Shown: one piece after another, positions 53,750 to 63,190 of the stretch
How the letters are laid out: every line of letters begins with the position of its first letter
Numbering within the stretch: the stretch's first letter is position 1
From: Clostridium_AF sediminicola
GTDB lineage: Bacteria > Bacillota > Clostridia > Clostridiales > Clostridiaceae
Direction: 5' to 3'
NCBI RefSeq assembly: GCF_050402865.1
Contig: NZ_BAABMF010000001.1
Span: forward strand, 682,001-746,000
DNA length: 64,000 bases
Notes under the pieces: generated by a model
What the model was told of the DNA's origin: nothing
Seen by the model: only the letters and a program-made list of their open reading frames with translations
Database searches by the model: none
Made by a program: the position numbers and the translations under genes

Positions 53750-54721
53750 TTAATTTGCAGCAGATGCCGCAGCTGTTGATGCAGTTATTGCAGCTATGGA
53801 CGCAGAAGTTTGAGCAGCTATCAATGCCTCTATAGATATACTTAAAGTGGTCTGTATTAATTCATTATTGTTAGTATTTATATACTCATCACTAACTATT
53901 GCTGAAGCTAATAATACATTCATTCCTTTTCCAAGCCACTTGTATTTCTTTAATTTATTTAAATATTCTGCTACCTGCACTAAATCTTCCGTTATATTTC
54001 CATTCTTATCTAGCAGAGCTATTAATCCAAGCGATGCATAGAAATCAGAATATATTTTCAACTTATTCTCTTTTAATTTATCATAAACCTTCTTGCACCT
54101 TAGGGTAATTGTATTAACCTCTTCATTGCTAAATGATAGAATATGTGATAACAATTGCAATCCATTACTTTTACTAAACCCTAATTTATTTAAACTTTGA
54201 TAATATTCTTCAATTGTATTAACAGTTTTATTATATCTAGAAAGCAAAATACTTAATGCATAATCATCTCCACTAGTTAGCAATGGATGATTTTTTTTCA
54301 TATCGCAATATAGTTCATAAGCCTGATTTATTCTATTACTAATTAAATTATCTTCACTTGTAATTAATAATGCATAATTAGCTATAGGTAAATACATACT
54401 ACTTTTGAAGCCTGCTTCTCTTAATTTATCATGATATTCCATCATTTTAGAAAATTTTCCTTCAGGATTTTCATATTGACTACACAAAAGCATTGCAGTA
54501 ATAAATGTAGCTGTTCCTCTATAACAAGAAAAAACTCCGGTTTTTGACTTTATAAACTTTATCATTGTATCAATTTTCTCTTTATCGAACTCTTTATTTT
54601 TTTGAGTATATGTCAGTGCTGCAAAATGTTTTGATAAGTTATGTTCCCATTTAAACTGTTTTTCAATCTTTAAGTATAGCTCTACCATATTATCCACTTT
54701 AATTTTTACCGAGTTTTTCAC
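53750..54721 (-). CDS. DUF4003 family protein
   Basis: The 323-residue, mostly helical protein matches DUF4003: FKWEHNLSKHFAALTYTQ near residue 23, TGVFSCYRGTATFITAMLL near 75, and LTSGDDYALSILLSR near 150. It ends in an Ala/Ser/Thr-rich helix-like tail of about 30 residues (SASIAAITASTAAASAAN). Function unknown. GTG start after GGGAGG; the first 23 bases overlap the phosphoesterase gene, so the two are likely coupled. Confidence 0.85.
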   Translation of the reverse strand: MKNSVKIKVDNMVELYLKIEKQFKWEHNLSKHFAALTYTQKNKEFDKEKIDTMIKFIKSKTGVFSCYRGTATFITAMLLCSQYENPEGKFSKMMEYHDKLREAGFKSSMYLPIANYALLITSEDNLISNRINQAYELYCDMKKNHPLLTSGDDYALSILLSRYNKTVNTIEEYYQSLNKLGFSKSNGLQLLSHILSFSNEEVNTITLRCKKVYDKLKENKLKIYSDFYASLGLIALLDKNGNITEDLVQVAEYLNKLKKYKWLGKGMNVLLASAIVSDEYINTNNNELIQTTLSISIEALIAAQTSASIAAITASTAAASAAN

Positions 54722-55541
54722 AATAATTCCTCCCTTTTTTTAATGTTACCATAACTATTTCAGGCATATTATTTATCCTCAAATTTATATTTGAATTTCC
54801 AATCCCCCTACTAACTACTATATTACATTCTTTATCTTTATATATTCCCCAATCATATTTTGGAAAAAATTTTCTATCTGGCGATAAAAGTCCACCTAAA
54901 TACGGAATTCTTATTATTCCTCCGTGTACATGTCCTGAAAAGACCAAATCGGCACCCCATTCAGTATAAGCTTCAAAATATTTTGGATTATGGCTTAGAA
55001 GAACATTTATTTCTCCTTTTTCACATACTCCTAATTTTTCTTCTATATAATCATTATTAATGAACTCTTTTCTGTTTTCATTTTCATTGTCTCCCCAATA
55101 GTAAGATAATTCAATTGTCAAACCATAAATATTAATTTTATCCTTACCTTTCAAAATGGAAACTTTTGAATTATCTAAAATTTTAGTACCTAATTTATTT
55201 AATTCAGTTATATAATTAAAATATATATTACTAGTGTTTGATTTCACTCTTTGCTCATGATTTCCTAAAATATAATAAATTGGATACTTATGAATCAGCC
55301 TTTTGACTAAATTTACACAAACTATACCGTTATCTTTTTTTCCATTCATCATGTCTCCTGTCATTAAAATAATATTGGGTTTCATACTATCTATAAGTTC
55401 TACTAATGTTTCATTGTTCTTGTTAAAAACTCTACTATGCAAGTCACTTAATTGAAGAATTTTGAATCCTTCAAAACTAACAGGTAACTTTTTTATTTGA
55501 ATAGAATAATTAGTCACTTCAATTCCAATTTGATGCTTCAT
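54699..55541 (-). CDS. Metallophosphoesterase (YkuE-like)
   Basis: The 280-residue enzyme has the calcineurin-like metal motifs in order: LQLSDLHSR near residue 30, LMTGDMMNG near 58, LGNHE near 93, LLSHNP near 180 and FSGHVHGG near 202. Relatives include YkuE/YaeI-type phosphodiesterases. No signal peptide is evident in this frame. AGGTGG fits the ATG at 55541 better than the ATG two codons earlier, which is too close. Confidence 0.9.
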   Translation of the reverse strand: MKHQIGIEVTNYSIQIKKLPVSFEGFKILQLSDLHSRVFNKNNETLVELIDSMKPNIILMTGDMMNGKKDNGIVCVNLVKRLIHKYPIYYILGNHEQRVKSNTSNIYFNYITELNKLGTKILDNSKVSILKGKDKINIYGLTIELSYYWGDNENENRKEFINNDYIEEKLGVCEKGEINVLLSHNPKYFEAYTEWGADLVFSGHVHGGIIRIPYLGGLLSPDRKFFPKYDWGIYKDKECNIVVSRGIGNSNINLRINNMPEIVMVTLKKGRNYCEKLGKN

Positions 55542-55609
55542 AATCATTATCCACCTTCACTTTATTTTAAACCATATTAATCTTTTGCTATGATTCTATA
55601 AAATATTAT

Positions 55610-56539
55610 TTAATAACTTTGTTTAAATTCAACTATATTATTTTCTCTAAAGGTATACTTAATTACAAATACTATACTAATTATTAAAATTATTGAGGTA
55701 ATTATACCTCCTTCTGGTCCAAATTTTCCACCGTTAATAATATTTTCTGTTGTATATTTTAAACTATATATACCATGAACGTCCTTACCACTTACATTGA
55801 ATCCAAAAATATTTCCCTGAAAATAATTCCATGTAATATGATATCCTATAGACATCCACAAATCACCCGATTTTATAAACATTATAGCAAAAAGGATACC
55901 AACTAAGAAAATATTTAATAACCCTAAATAACTTACATTTGGGTTTAATAAATGCATTGCAGAGAATATAAGTGAAGATACCAATATCATTACCCACCTA
56001 CTTTTCGTTTGGCCTAAAACAGTTATGCAATACCCTCTAGAAAATAACTCTTCATTAAAACCTACCAAGATAAATAAAACCAAGTCAATTATTAACCATT
56101 TAGTTATTTTAGGTTGTAAAAAACTATTTACCATTTCAATTTGCCCTGTAAAAAGTAAAAAGAAAAATATTAAGCTAATTGATACAGCACCGAAAATTAA
56201 CCCATAAACCAAATTATTCATACTCTTCAATGGATTAACCAGCCCAAGATCTTTCAATGGTCGTTTATCGAATATTTTCCAAAATAGTATTACTGACAAT
56301 ATCATTATCCCCACTTGAATGAACATAACACTTGTGTTTAGCATATTATTTTCAGTAATAAGTTTTGTAAGTTCCTCAGGGCTTATGTCCCCACCTGCAG
56401 ACAATAATACACTAGCAGAATATGCAGTAAAAACAATCATTGCAATTATATTTGTTACAACAAAAAATGATACATATGTTATTAAGATTTTCCACCCTGA
56501 CCTTAATTGGCAATCTTCATTCTTAAAAACTTTTTTCAT
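55610..56539 (-). CDS. CPBP family intramembrane metalloprotease
   Basis: The 309-residue membrane protein has about eight helices. It carries the Abi/CPBP active-site motifs: GFNEELFSRGYC (EExxxR) near residue 165, FSAMHLLNP (His) near 192 and HITWNYFQG near 238. Family members process prenylated or signal proteins, and some give bacteriocin self-immunity. No bacteriocin genes are adjacent. AGGGG precedes the ATG. Confidence 0.92.
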   Translation of the reverse strand: MKKVFKNEDCQLRSGWKILITYVSFFVVTNIIAMIVFTAYSASVLLSAGGDISPEELTKLITENNMLNTSVMFIQVGIMILSVILFWKIFDKRPLKDLGLVNPLKSMNNLVYGLIFGAVSISLIFFFLLFTGQIEMVNSFLQPKITKWLIIDLVLFILVGFNEELFSRGYCITVLGQTKSRWVMILVSSLIFSAMHLLNPNVSYLGLLNIFLVGILFAIMFIKSGDLWMSIGYHITWNYFQGNIFGFNVSGKDVHGIYSLKYTTENIINGGKFGPEGGIITSIILIISIVFVIKYTFRENNIVEFKQSY

Positions 56540-56647
56540 TATTTACAACCCCTTAGCACTTAATTTTGTTTCATATCTTCAAATAATAATATACCACAAT
56601 ATACCAATTAATTAAAATAATTATTCTATGGTTAAAATTTTTCATAC

Positions 56648-56680
56648 AAAAAAGCCTTGCCAAATGACAAGACCTTTTTC
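56648..56680 (-). terminator. Terminator of the glycine reductase operon
   Basis: On the minus strand AAAGGTCTTG and CAAGGCTTT arms with an 8-base loop are followed by six T, right after the grdD stop. Confidence 0.75.
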
Positions 56681-56694
56681 TTTACTGAAAATTG

Positions 56695-57882
56695 CTAACA
56701 ACAATCTCCCTCTTTTGCAATAAATCCAACACATTGTAAAACTTCTCTAGCTTCTGCAACTTTTGTTTCTTGAACCATTACTATTGGTCCTGTACATCCC
56801 ATTCCACTCTCAGCATAGATTCCATTTTTCCAAAGTGCTTTTACGGCATCTTCAAGTTCCATTATATCTACTCCTGATAATGAACCTGTTACTACTTGCT
56901 TCGGTGGTGCTGTTATTTCTTCTTCATCTGAAGATTTTTTTGCATCTTTATTAAGAGATTCTAAAATTGAATTTAGTTTTGCATCTTTTGCTTTTTTGAA
57001 TTCTGCTTTTGATTTTTCTACTACTTTACCTTTTGCAAGGTCTGCTGCATATTTTATAGCATTTGCTACAACTGGTATTCCTGATGCTCTTGATACTATT
57101 AGTATATTTCTTTCATATCCTTCTCCAACTCCAGGACCATATCCGTATCCTGTTGCTTCGTAGCTTCCACCTGTTGTGTAAGCTGAGAATACTTTCATCA
57201 TAATGTTACCTGTTAAAGTATCTGTAATCATAACATCTGCAGTTCCAGCTAATAAGTCATTACCTCTCATTACGGCTCCGCCATCGGCACGAGCTGAGTC
57301 AGCAAATTTTATTTTATATCCGTTACTATTTAATTCTTTTAAAATACGCTCTACTTGTCTTGCTCCATCTAAGTTAAGAATTCCAACTGTTGGCTCTTCT
57401 ATTCCCATAGATTTTGCAGTTATAATTCCGTGCAAAGCGTTTTTAACCATAGCTTCTACTCTGTTTACTGCTGCCGTTCCTGTAGTAGTAGCTAGGAACA
57501 TTTCTTTTCCCATTCCTGGAGTTATTACTCTTCCTACTGTTGAAACTCCAACTGGGAAGTTATAGTGCATAGTTACACAACCTTGAAGTTCTCCACTATC
57601 TAATAACTCTTCCATTTTAGAGTACATTTCATCTTCACTGTTTGCTTCAACTATTGCAAGTTCTGTTTCAACCTTTGGTCCTATTAAAACAACCTCAATA
57701 TTTTCAGAAGTTTTTGAAGCTAATTCTGCTGCTTTCAGAAGATTTTCAGTTCCATGTTCTGAACCTAAAGTAGTTATTCCTATTCTTACTTTCTTTCCAA
57801 ATTGACCAGATTCAATTGCCTCTGATACTTCAAGCAATGCATTTCCAATCATTTCTTTAACTGAAGATTTACTCATTGTCAT
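56695..57882 (-). CDS. grdD: Glycine reductase protein C, GrdD subunit
   Basis: The 395-residue subunit, related to PlsX-like acyl-phosphate enzymes, completes the glycine reductase cycle. It releases acetyl phosphate from the acetyl thioester on protein C. Visible are VRIGITTLGSEHGTENLL near residue 40, NRVEAMVKNALHGI near 150, and YESGMGCTGP-like AESGMGCTGPIVM near 360. The Cys there (363) probably matches the active thiol described in Eubacterium acidaminophilum. The protein ends EGDCC. ATG at 57882 follows AGGGGTG; a GTG three codons earlier is within that site. It is the last gene of the operon. Confidence 0.95.
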   Translation of the reverse strand: MTMSKSSVKEMIGNALLEVSEAIESGQFGKKVRIGITTLGSEHGTENLLKAAELASKTSENIEVVLIGPKVETELAIVEANSEDEMYSKMEELLDSGELQGCVTMHYNFPVGVSTVGRVITPGMGKEMFLATTTGTAAVNRVEAMVKNALHGIITAKSMGIEEPTVGILNLDGARQVERILKELNSNGYKIKFADSARADGGAVMRGNDLLAGTADVMITDTLTGNIMMKVFSAYTTGGSYEATGYGYGPGVGEGYERNILIVSRASGIPVVANAIKYAADLAKGKVVEKSKAEFKKAKDAKLNSILESLNKDAKKSSDEEEITAPPKQVVTGSLSGVDIMELEDAVKALWKNGIYAESGMGCTGPIVMVQETKVAEAREVLQCVGFIAKEGDCC

Positions 57883-57893
57883 ATAGTTCACCC

Positions 57894-59432
57894 CTATTCC
57901 TTTAGTAGAAGTGCTGCTAAATCTCTCATTGATTCTGCAATTAATGTTTTAACTTCATCTTGAGAAACACTTGAACCAGCTTCCTCTGTTTTGCCTGAAT
58001 TTCTTTCTATAACAACTGAAACTCCATCAAATAGGTTAGTCATACGACCTAAGAACAAGCTTCCTTTTGCTACGATCATTACTTTATTTAAACTACCTTC
58101 TGTTAAATCATCCATAGCAAAACCTAAGTAAGGAACTCCTGATGGAATATGACCTTGAGTTGGAGCCCATCCTGGCATTCCATGTTTTTTGATAAATGGA
58201 AGTAATTCTTTTCTTTCAAGCTCTTTTCTCTTAACACCTAATGCACCAATCATTTTGTAGTTTCCTTCTGGTACATCTCCAGCTCCTGCTGGTTTAGTTA
58301 CATCTGGATTTTGCATTTCAACTGAGTATTTATCTATATCAGTGATTTTTAATCCTGCTCTATCTAAAGGTGCCGCGATTAATGATGTCATTACTGCTTG
58401 TGGTGAAGAACCTGTTCCAACAGTATGTCTTCCTAAAATATCTGTTCTAATTACAGGGCTTACGCCGTCATTTTCACTAATTAATATTGCAAATCCACCT
58501 AATATATCTTCAAGTACTGGAATTCCTTTCTTAACATGGTCTTTTCCGTTCATTCCAAGCTTCGCTGTAGCACCACCAGCTACTATAACAACATTTTTGT
58601 ATATTCCTGCTTGAACTAAAGCTGACGCTTCTATAAGTGCATGAGTTGGAGCAGCACAGAATCCTCTTGTATCAGAACCTGTTGCATTTACAGCACCAGA
58701 TATCTCTGCTATAGATTTTGCAAAGTTTCCGCCACCTCTTTGGTTCATGTCTCCACATGCTTCTTCTGAACATTCAATTACATATTCAATATCTTCAACA
58801 TTAATGTTGTTTTTAGCAACAAGATTTTTGAATGCAAGAACACCAGATGCTTTAACAACTAAGTTTTCGAATAAAACATGAGCAGTTAAGTTTCCATCTA
58901 TATCATGAGCTTTTTTAACACATCCAACTAATTTCCCATCATTATAGATTCCTTCTCCATGAAGTTCGTTAACAATGTTCTCAATTTCTTCCATTGAGTC
59001 TCCATCTTGTAACTTATCTATCTCATCTTTGAATAATGGGTGATTAGCTAATTTTTCTTTGATGCTTGCAGTGATTTCTTTATTAAGTTTAACAAGTTCA
59101 AAAGCATCTGAAATCTTCATAAGACCAATAAACTCATCTTGTGGCATGATCTCACCAAATTTACCATCACGAGTTACACCTTCAACGCTCTTGTCGTACC
59201 AAGGCATCTCATATCCTCTTAATTCTTCTGGTGTCATGTTTCCTATATAAGCTTGGTTTGGTGCATAGTTAACCACTTCTTCAAATGGTCTAATATATTT
59301 AGAAATCTCCTTCAAATAATCTGAATCAGGATTTGTTATTTTCTCCATTGTTTGAGTTGTACCATTATGTAAAATCATGTCAGGAGTATTTACTAATACA
59401 TAGCCAGTTCCTTTTATAACTGCATAGTTCAT
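57894..59432 (-). CDS. grdC: Glycine reductase protein C, GrdC subunit
   Basis: The 512-residue beta subunit of protein C has a FabH-like core. It takes the carboxymethyl-selenoether from protein A and makes an enzyme-bound acetyl group. Motifs are YVLVNTPDMILHNGTTQ at the N-terminus, CSEEACGDMNQRGGGNFAKS near residue 227, GSDTRGFCAAPTHALIEAS near 257 and GWAPTQGHIPSG near 415. The start follows TGGAGGG. It ends 12 bases before grdD and lies 162 bases after grdB, with a terminator-like hairpin in that gap. Confidence 0.96.
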   Translation of the reverse strand: MNYAVIKGTGYVLVNTPDMILHNGTTQTMEKITNPDSDYLKEISKYIRPFEEVVNYAPNQAYIGNMTPEELRGYEMPWYDKSVEGVTRDGKFGEIMPQDEFIGLMKISDAFELVKLNKEITASIKEKLANHPLFKDEIDKLQDGDSMEEIENIVNELHGEGIYNDGKLVGCVKKAHDIDGNLTAHVLFENLVVKASGVLAFKNLVAKNNINVEDIEYVIECSEEACGDMNQRGGGNFAKSIAEISGAVNATGSDTRGFCAAPTHALIEASALVQAGIYKNVVIVAGGATAKLGMNGKDHVKKGIPVLEDILGGFAILISENDGVSPVIRTDILGRHTVGTGSSPQAVMTSLIAAPLDRAGLKITDIDKYSVEMQNPDVTKPAGAGDVPEGNYKMIGALGVKRKELERKELLPFIKKHGMPGWAPTQGHIPSGVPYLGFAMDDLTEGSLNKVMIVAKGSLFLGRMTNLFDGVSVVIERNSGKTEEAGSSVSQDEVKTLIAESMRDLAALLLKE

Positions 59433-59518
59433 TTTGTTTTCCCTCCAAATATTTTTATAAATAAAACTTTTACTTACAATTTATTTAAATTTTTCATTTT
59501 ATAATCTTATTTTTTGTT

Positions 59519-59556
59519 TTAAAAAATGAGTGATGTAAACACCACCCATTTTTATA
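59519..59556 (-). terminator. Hairpin with T-run between grdB and grdC
   Basis: On the minus strand AAAATG-GTG and CAC-CATTTT arms are followed by six T, like an intrinsic terminator inside the operon. Partial read-through would give more protein A/B than C. Confidence 0.6.
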
Positions 59557-59594
59557 ATTATTTACTCGATGTTAAAGTAATAAGTTAACAGATT

Positions 59595-60902
59595 TTATTC
59601 AAATACTGTTTGCCCTTCAACTTCGGTTTGTAATGCTTCTAATGATTTTTCAACTATTTTTCTTCTTATTTTCTTCTCCTCAGCTGCATCCAAAGCTGGA
59701 TTTCCAAGAGGATGTGGAATTGCTACAGCAGGTACAATTCTATTAGCTCCTACTGTTAAAGAGATTGGTACTACTGTACAAATATGTACAACAGGAAGTC
59801 CAGCTCTTTCAATTTCTTTTACCATCGTTGCACCGCAACGTGTACAAGTTCCTCAGGTTGAAGTTAATATAACTGCAGTTACACCATCAGCTATTAACTC
59901 CTTAGCTATTTCTTCAGAGAATTTTTTTGAACTACTAACAGCAGTTCCATTACCTGTAGTTGAGTAGAAGTATTGATGAAGTTCACCAATAATGCCTTCT
60001 CTTTCCATATCTCTTAAAACATCAACAGGAATTACTCTATCTGAATCTTGATTTGCGAAAACTGGATCATATCCACCATGTGCTGTTTCATGTGTTTCGT
60101 TAGTTAAATCATTGAATTTAGATATGTCATATTTTCCATATTTTGAAGCACTTGAAGATTCAATACGATCAGGATTACCTTTAGGTACAATACCTCCAGA
60201 TGTTACAATAGCAATTTTAGCATTTGATAAATCCTTAACTGCAGGATTTGGCATTACTGTATCAAATACAGGCATTGCATATTCAGTAACAAAGTCCTCA
60301 CCTTTTAATTTTTTAATCATCATGTCAACCGCTCTTTTTGCACCACGATCTTCTCTGAAAATATTTTTTCTAACACCTCTTGGAATATAACCTTCAGCTT
60401 TAGGTGACCCAATTTCCTCACCTTTTCCAAGTTTTATGGCAATCTTTGCTAAAGCAGGGGCTGCCTTTCGCATAGAAGCTGCAGAGTTTCCAGTTTCTAT
60501 AATGTATAGATCTTTCTTATACATATCTGCACCTGGATTTTCAGCATACATAGCTGTTACAACTGGGATATTTAGTTCTTCTTTTACTGCTTTACATATA
60601 GTACCGCAAGCTACCCCATAACGACCTGCATTAAAAGCTGGTCCTGCAATAAATAAATCTGGGTTGTATTCTTTTATCATATTAAGAATTTCTTTTTTTG
60701 CTTCGTCTAAATTTTCATTGAAATAAGAATCTCCACAGATAACTGTAGCAACAATTTCACCCTCTTCTTTCATAGCATTTTTCAATGCTAAACCAGGGCC
60801 TACGATACCTTCTCTTATTTCAGGTTTTATATCTGCTTTTTCTTCTCCACCAATACCAGCAAAGAATTGATTTATATAATGAACTACTCTAATTTTGCTC
60901 AT
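59595..60902 (-). CDS. grdB: Glycine reductase protein B selenoprotein, GrdB subunit
   Basis: The 435-residue subunit is read through an in-frame UGA (TCA on the plus strand at 59853-59855) as selenocysteine 350. This gives ILTST-Sec-GTCTRCGATM, the glycine reductase protein B active site. With GrdE it binds glycine through a pyruvoyl Schiff base, and the selenol attacks to form carboxymethyl-selenocysteine. The N-terminus reads RVVHYINQFFAGIGGEEKAD, as in the family. Total length and Sec position fit known GrdB. Start after AGGGGGG. Read without recoding it would split into 349- and 76-residue pieces. Confidence 0.97.
59853..59855 (-). other. Selenocysteine UGA codon of grdB
   Basis: The in-frame TGA at codon 350 lies in the motif Sec-x-x-C-x-x-C. 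A SECIS hairpin is expected in the bases directly after it; I did not fold it. Confidence 0.93.
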
Positions 60903-60938
60903 AAATTTCCCCCCTTTCTTATATTTACAGGAAAGTTT

Positions 60939-61412
60939 TTAAAGGTATTTGCAATATTGTTCTCTAATAGAAGACATTTCAGAAATTATATCATCTACAT
61001 CTAAAACCATTTCCATCATGCCTATTTGCTCTTCGTATACTTCCTCATTTACTGCTTCTTTTACTTCTGGCTCTACTACGTGATAAGTTTTTAGTCCCAA
61101 CTGGACTCCTGCTAATGAACCTGCGAAAGTAGGGTCTCCGTTTGTAACTGTTTCTGCTGCTAATCCTGCAGCTTCACCTTCTGCTGCACCTAAAAGAACT
61201 ATCATGTTCTCTGCACCATACTTTTCAGTTAAACTTTTTACCCTATTTTGATTTTCTAGATCCATAGCACCTGCAGCTGTTCAGACAAAGCATTCTGTTG
61301 ATGAAAAAACTATTTCAGCACCAGTACCTTTGATACATTCAGCTATTGCAGGACCAGGTATACCATCTCTATCGCCAACGATGATTACTTTTGCTCCTTC
61401 AAACATACTCAT
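60939..61412 (-). CDS. grdA: Glycine reductase protein A selenoprotein
   Basis: The 157-residue small acidic protein carries Sec 44 in TECFV-Sec-TAAGAMD, coded by TGA (TCA on the plus strand at 61281-61283). Protein A accepts the carboxymethyl group from protein B on this selenocysteine and hands it to protein C. It is then reduced by thioredoxin. The start ATG at 61412, after AAGGAGG, gives MSMFEGAKVIIVGDRDGIPG. The length and Sec position equal those of known GrdA. Without recoding only the last 108 residues would be noticed. Confidence 0.97.
61281..61283 (-). other. Selenocysteine UGA codon of grdA
   Basis: The in-frame TGA at codon 44 lies between CFV and TAAGAM, the known Sec site of GrdA. 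The following bases should hold the SECIS hairpin. Confidence 0.95.
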
Positions 61413-61475
61413 GTTCGATATCCTCCTTATTGTTTAGTTTCTTGTATTTTAATCATAATATTAATTATTTATTCA

Positions 61476-62762
61476 TTAAAACTCTGTTGCCGACATTTTA
61501 TTAAAGCCTAATTCATTTGTTGCACCTGTAATAACTTGAATCTCAGCTTCAATACTTCCATCTGCTCTTAAACTACCGTCAAAACCACCAGCAATTTTAT
61601 CTATGTAATCCAACATTCCAATAACTCTTTCCATAGGTGGAAGAACTATTACCTCATTGGCATTTCCTCCAGTTACTACTGCATTAGCTTTTGGATCTGA
61701 ATCAGCTAAAGATTGAGATGCACCATCTCGTCCAGCATATTCATCAGTAACGATTACAGTTTTAACTCCATTATCCTCTATTTTTTTACAATTCATGATT
61801 AAATCTGTATCAGGGTTACCAAAACCTTCTTGAGAAACTATAGCTCCATCTAATCCCAAGAATTTACAAAGCTTAGAAGTCCAATCAGAAGATCTTTCTT
61901 TATCAGCAAGGTATACTGTTTCATTCGTAATAATTACCCCTACAAAGTTTATATCTTTACCATGTCTTTCATATAAATCATGAATAATTGGATTGTTTAA
62001 GTGATGATAAGTAGTATTTTTATCACAAGCTGATACACAGTTACCACTAACAATTGCGCCATCCATAATTTCAGTAGGATAAAGAATTGTTGGAACTATT
62101 TTCTTTGCATCTACTCCATATACATAAGTATCATGCATAAGTCCTTGTGTTTGAAGCATATAAACATATCCAACTTTTGGTAGTTCAGGATATTCTTGAA
62201 TACTTTCAAGTAATGGTTTTGTTTCATAAGATTCTATAATATCAGGTTCTACGTTTAATCCTGCTTCACCTAAATATTTAGCTACCCTAAATCCTGCTTT
62301 TCTTGCAGCTGCTTCATATTCATATTGAGATAATCCATCAGCTGGTTCAATTACTAAGCAAACATTATTTAATTTAGAAAAAGGAGTATAATCTGCTCCT
62401 GGACCACTCATATCAATAATACCTTCTTGGAATCCTACAATTCTACCACATGTAACTACAGCAGCTCCGCTTAAAACATGAGTTCTACCTTCTCCAACAG
62501 TATTAACTTTTCCCATTACTCCTGGAAAAATTGTTCCCTGTCCAGATACCTTAACTCTTGGTTCGATAACATCTTTAACAGGAGTTATTCTAGTTTTCTC
62601 ACCTGGGTGCGCTAATTCAACTTTTACACTTTTGATAAATTCATCTTCCATAACAAGATCAATTATTTCATTTTCATTTACGTATAATACTCCATTTTCA
62701 ACTTTAGTAATATCACCAAATTGAACGTCATTAATTTTTATTTTTCCTAATTCCAATAACAT
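61476..62762 (-). CDS. grdE: Glycine reductase protein B proprotein, GrdE
   Basis: The 428-residue proprotein is cut into two subunits, leaving a pyruvoyl group that binds glycine. Counting from the ATG at 62762, the cleavage motif is SGNC-VSACDKNT with the Cys at 242, the position described for GrdE of Clostridium sticklandii and Eubacterium acidaminophilum. The family start LELGKIKINDVQFGD is present. GGGAGGTG precedes this ATG; a TTG six codons earlier is inside that region. It lies between trxA and grdA and is in the usual operon order. Confidence 0.96.
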   Translation of the reverse strand: MLLELGKIKINDVQFGDITKVENGVLYVNENEIIDLVMEDEFIKSVKVELAHPGEKTRITPVKDVIEPRVKVSGQGTIFPGVMGKVNTVGEGRTHVLSGAAVVTCGRIVGFQEGIIDMSGPGADYTPFSKLNNVCLVIEPADGLSQYEYEAAARKAGFRVAKYLGEAGLNVEPDIIESYETKPLLESIQEYPELPKVGYVYMLQTQGLMHDTYVYGVDAKKIVPTILYPTEIMDGAIVSGNCVSACDKNTTYHHLNNPIIHDLYERHGKDINFVGVIITNETVYLADKERSSDWTSKLCKFLGLDGAIVSQEGFGNPDTDLIMNCKKIEDNGVKTVIVTDEYAGRDGASQSLADSDPKANAVVTGGNANEVIVLPPMERVIGMLDYIDKIAGGFDGSLRADGSIEAEIQVITGATNELGFNKMSATEF

Positions 62763-62795
62763 CTTGCTCACCTCCCTCAATATTTAAACCCATTC

Positions 62796-62815
62796 AGGTG
62801 AGCTTCTACTCACCT
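62796..62815 (-). other. Small hairpin between trxA and grdE
   Basis: AGGTGAG and CTCACCT arms with a 6-base loop lie 13 bases after the trxA stop. No T-run follows, so a processing or stability role is more likely than termination. Confidence 0.4.
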
Positions 62816-62827
62816 CATGGATAATAA

Positions 62828-63148
62828 CTAACCTAAGTGTTTTTTGATCATAGCATCAATGTTAGATTTTGTTGCATCAGTTTTTGTCAACTCATCAATC
62901 TTTTCTCCATCTTTATAAAGAGATATTGTTGGAAGACCTAAAACCTTTTGAGAAATTGCTAATCTTCTAGCTTTTGAAGTATTTAATTTAGTAAATTTCA
63001 TTTTTCCTTCATATTCCTCAGATAATGCTACAACATCAGGTAATAATGCTTCACATGGCACACATCCATCACCAAAATAATCAACTAAAACTAATCCTTC
63101 AGCTTCTAAAACCTCAGCTTGGAAAGTGTTTTTATCTAAAATAATCAT
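62828..63148 (-). CDS. trxA: Thioredoxin of the glycine reductase system
   Basis: The 106-residue thioredoxin fold has active site DGCVPC (Cys 29 and Cys 32) in place of the usual WCGPC. The same GCVPC form is known from glycine-reductase-linked thioredoxins. The cis-Pro is in VLGLPTISLYKDG near residue 76. It passes electrons from thioredoxin reductase to protein A. AAGGAGG precedes the start. trxB lies 42 bases upstream. Confidence 0.95.
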   Translation of the reverse strand: MIILDKNTFQAEVLEAEGLVLVDYFGDGCVPCEALLPDVVALSEEYEGKMKFTKLNTSKARRLAISQKVLGLPTISLYKDGEKIDELTKTDATKSNIDAMIKKHLG

Positions 63149-63190
63149 ATTTTCACCTCCTTAAACTTATTGTTTATATTTTATAAATTC

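Noticed and set aside
55610..56539. CPBP protease as part of a bacteriocin immunity locus
   Set aside because: There are no small peptide or bacteriocin-processing genes beside it.
56763..57565. Plus-strand frames across grdD
   Set aside because: They mirror the grdD codons on the other strand and have no start signals.
59595..60902. Apparent frameshift or nonsense mutation in grdB
   Set aside because: The stop is a TGA exactly at the known selenocysteine position, with family sequence continuing in the same frame on both sides.
60939..61265. Short 108-residue gene starting at MDLENQN
   Set aside because: It is the tail of grdA; the frame continues upstream through the selenocysteine TGA to a start with a good ribosome binding site.
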